The notes below the pieces were generated by a model, which saw nothing but the letters and a program-made list of their open reading frames with translations, was not told where the DNA came from and did not search any database. DNA of 37,922 bases from an uncultured Lachnospiraceae bacterium (GTDB taxonomy: Bacteria > Bacillota > Clostridia > Lachnospirales > Lachnospiraceae). Shown here piece by piece: positions 33,091 to 37,922 of this stretch (its first letter is position 1; each line of letters begins with the position of its first letter). A program made the translations under genes and the position numbers. The stretch lies in NCBI GenBank assembly GCA_947039785.1, contig CAMQZX010000007.1, positions 1 through 37,922 on the forward strand. Direction: 5' to 3'.

Positions 33091-34464
33091 TTATTTGTTT
33101 TTTCCTAATGCATGTTTTACAACAATCTTATAAAGTGCAACCAGTGCCAGCGCATTGGGGATAACCATCAATTGATTGAACATGTCTGCCAACTCCCACA
33201 CAAGATCGTTGGATAGGCAGGAGCCAAGAATAATGAACACAATTGCCAAAGCTGAATACACCGGAACTGCTTTCTGTCCGAAGAGATAGATTACATTAAT
33301 CTTGCCAAACAGATTCCAACTGATAATGGTGGAAAATGCGAAGAACAGCAGACAGATGGCAACGAAAGTGTTACCTGCGGTATTTCCAAACACACTGGAA
33401 AATGCAATCTGCGCCATGTTTGCCTTATCCACGCCCTCTGCAGCGCCGGCAGCTAAAATACCGTCACCTGCGTACAGTGTGGAAATTACAATCAACGCTG
33501 TCATGGTAAGTACCACAAAGGTATCAATAAACACACCAATCATGGCAACCACGCCCTGATCATGAGGTTTCTTTACATTTGCCATGGCATGTGCATGAGG
33601 AGTGGAACCCATACCAGCCTCGTTGGAGAACAATCCACGTTTCACACCCTGGCTGATTGCGGTCTTTAACGCATAGCCAAGGCTTCCGCCAATAATGGCA
33701 TTCGGTGCAAAAGCATATTTAAAAATTAAAACAAAGGTTTCCGGAACATATTTGATTCTTAAAATCAAAACAATCAAACCGCCCACCAAATACAAAAGTG
33801 CCATGATGGGAACCAGCTTCTCTGTTACAGAAGCGATACGTGACACGCCTCCCAGGAAAATAAATCCAGCTGTCAGCGCCACAATCACGCCAATAATCCA
33901 TGACGGAATTCCAAAAGCTGTGCTGCAGGTCGCTCCAATGGAGTTAGACTGTACCATACATCCCATGAATCCCAATGCCAGAATAATCGCCACAGAGAAA
34001 AATCCTGCCAGCGCTGTGCCAAAGCCGTTGTTAAAAGCTTTCTTAATGTAATAAACAGGACCTCCAAGAACCGTTCCGTCTTCTTTGACAATACGTGTCT
34101 CCTGTGCTAATACTGCCTCGGCATAAACAGTAGCCATGCCAAATAAGGCAATAATCCACATCCAGAAAATAGCACCGGGACCACCTGTCAAAATAGCACC
34201 GCAGGCACCGATAATGTTACCAGTACCAACCTGGGCGGCAATGGCTGTTGCCAGTGCCTGGAACGAGCTGAGTCCGCTCTGCTGCTTTCCGCCGCTTAAC
34301 GAGAATTTGCCAAAAACCTGTCTCATTCCCTCGCCAAAGCAGCGAAACTGCACAAATCGTGTCTTCACTGTGAAAAAGACACCTGTTCCTACCAGAAGAA
34401 TTACAAGAATGTAATCAGAAAGGTAGAAATTAATCTTCTGAACAATTTGTAAAATTGCTTCCAT
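33091..34464 (-). CDS. sodium:alanine/glycine symporter (AGCS family)
   Basis: A 457-aa sodium-coupled amino-acid importer with about 11 helices. Family signatures are visible: ATAIAAQVGTGNIIGACGAI, GGPGAIFWMWIIALFGMATVYAEAVLAQ, GGPVYYIKKAFNNG and the SNEAGMGSTPHAHA region in the second half. It probably imports glycine and alanine. The leader carries a glycine riboswitch with a terminator, which supports glycine as a physiological substrate and shows that expression is set by intracellular glycine. It is a single-gene transcript with its own promoter and terminator. Confidence 0.95.
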   Translation of the reverse strand: MEAILQIVQKINFYLSDYILVILLVGTGVFFTVKTRFVQFRCFGEGMRQVFGKFSLSGGKQQSGLSSFQALATAIAAQVGTGNIIGACGAILTGGPGAIFWMWIIALFGMATVYAEAVLAQETRIVKEDGTVLGGPVYYIKKAFNNGFGTALAGFFSVAIILALGFMGCMVQSNSIGATCSTAFGIPSWIIGVIVALTAGFIFLGGVSRIASVTEKLVPIMALLYLVGGLIVLILRIKYVPETFVLIFKYAFAPNAIIGGSLGYALKTAISQGVKRGLFSNEAGMGSTPHAHAMANVKKPHDQGVVAMIGVFIDTFVVLTMTALIVISTLYAGDGILAAGAAEGVDKANMAQIAFSSVFGNTAGNTFVAICLLFFAFSTIISWNLFGKINVIYLFGQKAVPVYSALAIVFIILGSCLSNDLVWELADMFNQLMVIPNALALVALYKIVVKHALGKNK

Positions 34465-34568
34465 TTTGTGTTTCCCCCTGTAAATAAAATAATAATCTCG
34501 TCCAGGTTAATTTTCACCGGAGATGGTTTTGATTCATCCGCAGTCTCTCTCTGTGTACCTGGACATAG

Positions 34569-34594
34569 AAAAAGTCGCTGACTCATCAGCGACT
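34569..34594 (-). terminator. riboswitch-controlled terminator
   Basis: On the minus strand AGTCGCTGA (34586-34594) pairs with TCAGCGACT (34573-34581) over a 4-nt loop, followed by TTTTTC. It lies between the glycine aptamer and the symporter and is the probable expression platform. Confidence 0.85.
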
Positions 34595-34614
34595 CCGAAG
34601 AATAAAGTTTATTT

Positions 34615-34720
34615 GCAGACCAAACACAAAAGGTTCGTCCGCTCTGTCCTTTTGCCTGAGAGATTCAGCGTACCATTCACGCCTTGCACCTTCGGCACTC
34701 ACTTAAGAGATTCTCCAGAG
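34615..34720 (-). promoter_or_regulatory. glycine riboswitch (single aptamer with 3' ghost stem)
   Basis: The minus-strand leader shows the aptamer core: P1 CTCTG (34716-34720) pairing with CAGAG (34642-34646), the GTGCCGAAGGTGCAAG block and the conserved CTCTCAGGCAAAAGGACAGA. Only one full aptamer is present. It is followed by a short stem GCGGAC/GTCTGC (ending at 34615) that resembles the ghost aptamer of type-1 singlet glycine riboswitches, then the terminator at 34569-34594. Confidence 0.92.
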
Positions 34721-34777
34721 GTTCCTCCACCTTCAGTCTCCCGCAGGATTCTAAAAGTTTCACAGGAAGTACTGCAT

Positions 34778-34806
34778 ATTATGCCACAACACGACAACAT
34801 TGTCAA
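34778..34806 (-). promoter_or_regulatory. promoter of the riboswitch-symporter transcript
   Basis: On the minus strand a perfect TTGACA (34801-34806), a 17-nt spacer and CATAAT (34778-34783) lie just upstream of the glycine aptamer. Confidence 0.8.
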
Positions 34807-34817
34807 TATCATGATTT

Positions 34818-34879
34818 AAAAAAACAAAATTTTTAAGGCCGCCTGTTTGCCCCAAATTAATCTGGTGGCAAAAGGCGGC
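34818..34879 (-). terminator. terminator after the truncated Fe-S protein
   Basis: On the minus strand GCCGCCTTTTGCC pairs with GGCAAACAGGCGGC (one bulge) across a 15-nt loop, then an AT-rich tail with a run of Ts. It is preceded by an exact 20-bp palindrome (34879-34898; arms CTGTCATTTT and AAAATGACAG). Confidence 0.7.
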
Positions 34880-34908
34880 TGTCATTTTAAAATGACAGAT
34901 ACCATATC

Positions 34909-35163
34909 CTACCCTTTCATTTTCCGGACAAAATCGGACATAGCTTCTGAAATCTTAATCTGCTGCGGACAGACAGCCTCACAGCTTCGGCATCCTATGC
35001 AGGCGCTTGGCTTTTTGTCCTCTGACAGAGAGCTTAACGCCATTGGAGCCAAAAAACCGCCCTCAGTAAAGCAATGTTCGTTATAAAGCTCCAACAACCA
35101 TGGAATATTTAATTCCTGGGGGCAATGACTCACGCAGTAATGGCAGGCACATCCATATTTCAT
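34909..35163 (-). pseudogene. C-terminal fragment of an aldo/keto reductase with 4Fe-4S domain
   Basis: An 84-codon frame encoding two ferredoxin-type cysteine clusters: GCACHYCVSHCPQELNIP and ACIGCRSCEAVCPQQIKISE, with LLELYNEHC between them. This is the C-terminal tail of clostridial aldo/keto reductases that carry a 2x[4Fe-4S] domain. The preceding TIM-barrel of about 290 residues is absent. The first cluster is imperfect: the expected first cysteine is Gly4, with a Cys shifted by one. AAGG lies 7 nt before the ATG, so a short ferredoxin-like product might still be made. I judge it a gene remnant left by a deletion. Confidence 0.65.
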
Positions 35164-35178
35164 GCGTCTGCCTTACTT

Positions 35179-35256
35179 TTATTTCGGTTCCACAATATGA
35201 TATCCTTTCCAGCTAAACCAGGTCAGCACAAAAGCGATTGCAAAGGATACTGTCAT
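35179..35256 (-). CDS. 25-aa hydrophobic peptide overlapping the ptsI stop
   Basis: A frame of 25 codons starts with an ATG that overlaps the ptsI stop (ATGA) and ends at TAA. The product MTVSFAIAFVLTWFSWKGYH plus five residues forms one possible transmembrane helix. Its sequence resembles the last helix of a PTS membrane subunit, which would make it a remnant of a deleted downstream transporter; a real coupled membrane peptide is the alternative. It ends 16 nt before the aldo/keto-reductase fragment, so the two remnants may flank a deletion scar. Confidence 0.35.
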   Translation of the reverse strand: MTVSFAIAFVLTWFSWKGYHIVEPK

Positions 35257-36875
35257 ACATCAAGCTCCCGGATACGTCTTCTCAATTGCAGTATCATGGA
35301 AGGTGATACAGACAATTCATCGATTCCCATCTTTACAAATTCTTCGGTCAGTTCCAGGTCGGCTCCCAGCTCGCCGCAGATTCCCGCCCATTTACCGTAC
35401 TTGTGAGCATTGTCAATAACCATCTGAATCATCCGCAGAATTGCCTTGTGATGAGGATTATAGAAATCATCCAACTTCTCATTCTGTCTGTCAACAGCCA
35501 ATGTATACTGTGTCAAATCGTTGGTTCCCACACTGAAGAAATCCACCATCTGCGCCAGTTCATCACTGACCATGACAGCTGCCGGAGTCTCGATCATGAT
35601 TCCCTGTTCCGGAAGTTTAAATAGAATCTGCTCTGCCTCAAGCTCTTGCTTTACTTCTTCCACAATTTCGTAAATCCGCTGCACTTCTTCTGTAGATGTA
35701 ATCATTGGATACATGATGGATAAATTACCATGGACAGATGCTCGAAACAATGCCCGAAGCTGAGTCTTGAAAATATCCGGTTGTTTCAGGCAGATTCGGA
35801 TTGCCCGATATCCCAAAGCCGGATTTTCCTCTTTACCCAGATTAAAATAATCCACCTGCTTGTCAGCACCGATGTCTAAGGTTCGAATAATCACTTTTCG
35901 CTCGCCCATGGTCTGAAGCACCTGACGGTATGCCTGAAGCTGCTCCTCCTCCGAAGGGAAATCCTCTCTTCCCAGGTAGAGAAATTCACTTCTAAACAGC
36001 CCAATCCCCCCTGCATCATTTTCCAGCACATAACCAACATCGCCTACGCCGCCGATGTTGGCATAGACATTAATCTTCTTTCCGCTTTTTGTCACATTGT
36101 CTTTGCCTTTTAAGTCCTGCAAAAGACGAAGCTTCTCCTGCTCCTTCGCAATCTTATTCTCTGCTTCTCTACAGGCAAATTCGTTGGGTTCCAAAATCAC
36201 CTCTCCCTGGAATCCGTCCACCACTGCCTTCATGCCATTTTGAATCTTGTCCAGATCCATGGGCACACCGATTAGAGCAGGAATGTTCATCATACGTGCC
36301 AGAATGGACGTGTGTGAATTTGCAGAACCATGAACGGTAACAAAAGCCAGAATCTTATTCTTATCCATCTGAACCGTCTCACTTGGACTTAAATCCTCTG
36401 CCAAAACGATGGATGGTTCCCGAAATGCGAAATCGTTTTCATCCCCGCCGCCAAGGCACTGAATCAAACGGTTGGAAATATCCTTCACATCTGCGGCTCT
36501 GGCTTTCATGTACTCATCGTCCATTCCCGCAAACATTTCAGAGAAATTATCCCCGGTCACCGCCACTGCATACTCAGCATTCACCGTCTCTGTGCGGATA
36601 ATGTTGTAAATAGCATCCAGATAATCCTCATCCTCCAACATCATCTGATGTACTTCAAAGATAGCCGCACTGGTCTCACCAACCTCTGTAACTGCTTTAT
36701 CATACAGTTTTTGAAGCTGTTCCTGCGCCATTTCCACTGCCTGATCCACTTTGCGGATTTCTTCTTCCGGATTTTCTATCTTACTTCGTTTTACCTGTTC
36801 ATCGCCCTTTTTCATCACCAGTACCGGACCAACAGCAATGCCCTTATATACAGGCTTCCCAAAAAACTTCACCAT
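35253..36875 (-). CDS. ptsI: phosphoenolpyruvate-protein phosphotransferase (PTS Enzyme I)
   Basis: A 540-aa cytoplasmic enzyme that transfers phosphate from PEP to HPr. The N-terminal HPr-binding and phosphohistidine domain has the active His188 in VHGSANSHTSILAR. The C-terminal PEP barrel shows GGIGLFRSEFLYLGR, RTLDIGADKQ, NPALGYRAIRI, IMIETPAAV, FFSVGTNDLTQYTLAVDR and GICGELGAD. It is slightly shorter than the usual 570 residues because the C-terminus is trimmed. The start ATG has GGGGGTAACGTATT upstream. It lies 188 nt after ptsH on the same strand; a hairpin at 37021-37044 in that gap may attenuate ptsI. Confidence 0.96.
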   Translation of the reverse strand: MVKFFGKPVYKGIAVGPVLVMKKGDEQVKRSKIENPEEEIRKVDQAVEMAQEQLQKLYDKAVTEVGETSAAIFEVHQMMLEDEDYLDAIYNIIRTETVNAEYAVAVTGDNFSEMFAGMDDEYMKARAADVKDISNRLIQCLGGGDENDFAFREPSIVLAEDLSPSETVQMDKNKILAFVTVHGSANSHTSILARMMNIPALIGVPMDLDKIQNGMKAVVDGFQGEVILEPNEFACREAENKIAKEQEKLRLLQDLKGKDNVTKSGKKINVYANIGGVGDVGYVLENDAGGIGLFRSEFLYLGREDFPSEEEQLQAYRQVLQTMGERKVIIRTLDIGADKQVDYFNLGKEENPALGYRAIRICLKQPDIFKTQLRALFRASVHGNLSIMYPMITSTEEVQRIYEIVEEVKQELEAEQILFKLPEQGIMIETPAAVMVSDELAQMVDFFSVGTNDLTQYTLAVDRQNEKLDDFYNPHHKAILRMIQMVIDNAHKYGKWAGICGELGADLELTEEFVKMGIDELSVSPSMILQLRRRIRELDV

Positions 36876-37020
36876 AATACGTTACCCCCTTAATCACTTC
36901 TTTGATTGTCTCCTTGTGTCTCTTGTATGTATAATCGATTTCATCCGTAACAGATTATATACCTGGCAGTTCTTTTTGTAAATTGGTGGCACATGAGACA
37001 AAACCTTTCTTTATGATTAC

Positions 37021-37044
37021 AGCCAGACTTCTCAGCCTGGCTGC
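37021..37044 (-). promoter_or_regulatory. hairpin between ptsH and ptsI
   Basis: A 7-bp perfect stem CAGCCAG/CTGGCTG with a 10-nt loop, 20 nt after the ptsH stop and without a T tract on the minus strand. It could be an mRNA-stabilising hairpin or a weak attenuator. The rest of the 36876-37063 gap shows no gene. Confidence 0.45.
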
Positions 37045-37063
37045 TTAAAATTATTATTATTTC

Positions 37064-37321
37064 TTATAAGTTACCCTCAAAAAAAGCCTTTATTCCCTGA
37101 TATGCAGTCTCTTCGTCTGGGCCATCAATCTGAATTTTCACGGTCTGTCTGCATTTTACAGCCATTCCCATGACTGCCATAAGTTTTGTGGCTTCCACTG
37201 TTTTTCCATCCTTGGAGATGGTTATGTTGCTTTGATATTTTTTACACTCTTTCACCAGCATTCCCGCCGGTCTTGCGTGAATACCTAATTCATCCTTAAT
37301 TGTATATTCGAATGCTTTCAT
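37064..37321 (-). CDS. ptsH: HPr phosphocarrier protein lacking Ser46
   Basis: An 85-aa PTS phosphocarrier. The active site GIHARPAG places the phosphorylated His at position 15. The normal regulatory segment KSIMGVMSLG is replaced by TKLMAVMGMAVK, so residue 46 is Lys rather than Ser. HPr kinase could not phosphorylate it there, and it should not act as a CcpA co-effector by the classical route. It follows the GH4 gene by 35 nt, which ties it to alpha-glucoside PTS metabolism. The carrier function itself looks intact. Confidence 0.95.
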   Translation of the reverse strand: MKAFEYTIKDELGIHARPAGMLVKECKKYQSNITISKDGKTVEATKLMAVMGMAVKCRQTVKIQIDGPDEETAYQGIKAFFEGNL

Positions 37322-37356
37322 CTTCGTTTTCCCCTAACTTTTCCTTTTATTCGCTA

Positions 37357-37922
<566 letters not shown>

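Overview
The window reads like a gut Lachnospiraceae-type Firmicute (Clostridia). The evidence is moderate-to-low GC, strong AAGGAG ribosome sites, LacI and DUF624 genes next to a sugar ABC importer that lacks its own ATPase, a glycine riboswitch, and a beta-mannan catabolic gene set of the kind known from Roseburia. The genus cannot be fixed from sequence alone. Both ends (1-47 and 37877-37922) are Nextera-type library adapter, not chromosome, so the contig is clipped artificially at each end.

Left part (48-6901): a tRNA-Ser(CGA), rubredoxin, a stand-alone siroheme sulfite-reductase-like protein, an anchored alpha/beta hydrolase, a possible MATE transporter stub, an EamA permease co-transcribed with an rsmH paralogue, and a degraded segment with an 11-bp inverted repeat.

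Hydrolase/transport module (5708-13038): on the minus strand an APC amino-acid permease, a CocE/NonD-family hydrolase (ATGA overlap) and an unidentified multi-spanning membrane protein. Divergently on the plus strand lie a Crp/Fnr-type regulator and a second, closely related CocE/NonD hydrolase. The permease operon and the second hydrolase each carry a 16-bp TGTCR-N6-TGACA palindrome, placed identically 21 nt upstream of a -10 box. That predicts a class II (-41.5) regulon of the intervening regulator. This is the most novel-looking system in the window.

Beta-mannan locus (13134-31804): one minus-strand run of 12 genes encodes a lipoprotein binding protein, two ABC permeases, two GH130 phosphorylases, a cellobiose-2-epimerase-like enzyme, CE2-like and CE17-like acetyl esterases, a phosphohexomutase, a GH1 beta-glucosidase, a mannose-6-P isomerase fused to half a ROK kinase, and a GH36 alpha-galactosidase. 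Together these would import acetylated, galactosylated (gluco)manno-oligosaccharides, remove side groups, epimerise the reducing-end mannose to glucose, phosphorolyse the chain to mannose-1-P, and feed glycolysis. A DUF624 protein is divergent to the operon, and two tandem LacI regulators follow.

Right part (32004-37876): an unknown membrane-anchored protein, a sodium:alanine/glycine symporter behind a glycine riboswitch and terminator, a truncated Fe-S aldo/keto-reductase tail, and a GH4 - ptsH - ptsI cluster. GH4 is cut by the contig end, and HPr lacks the Ser46 regulatory site.
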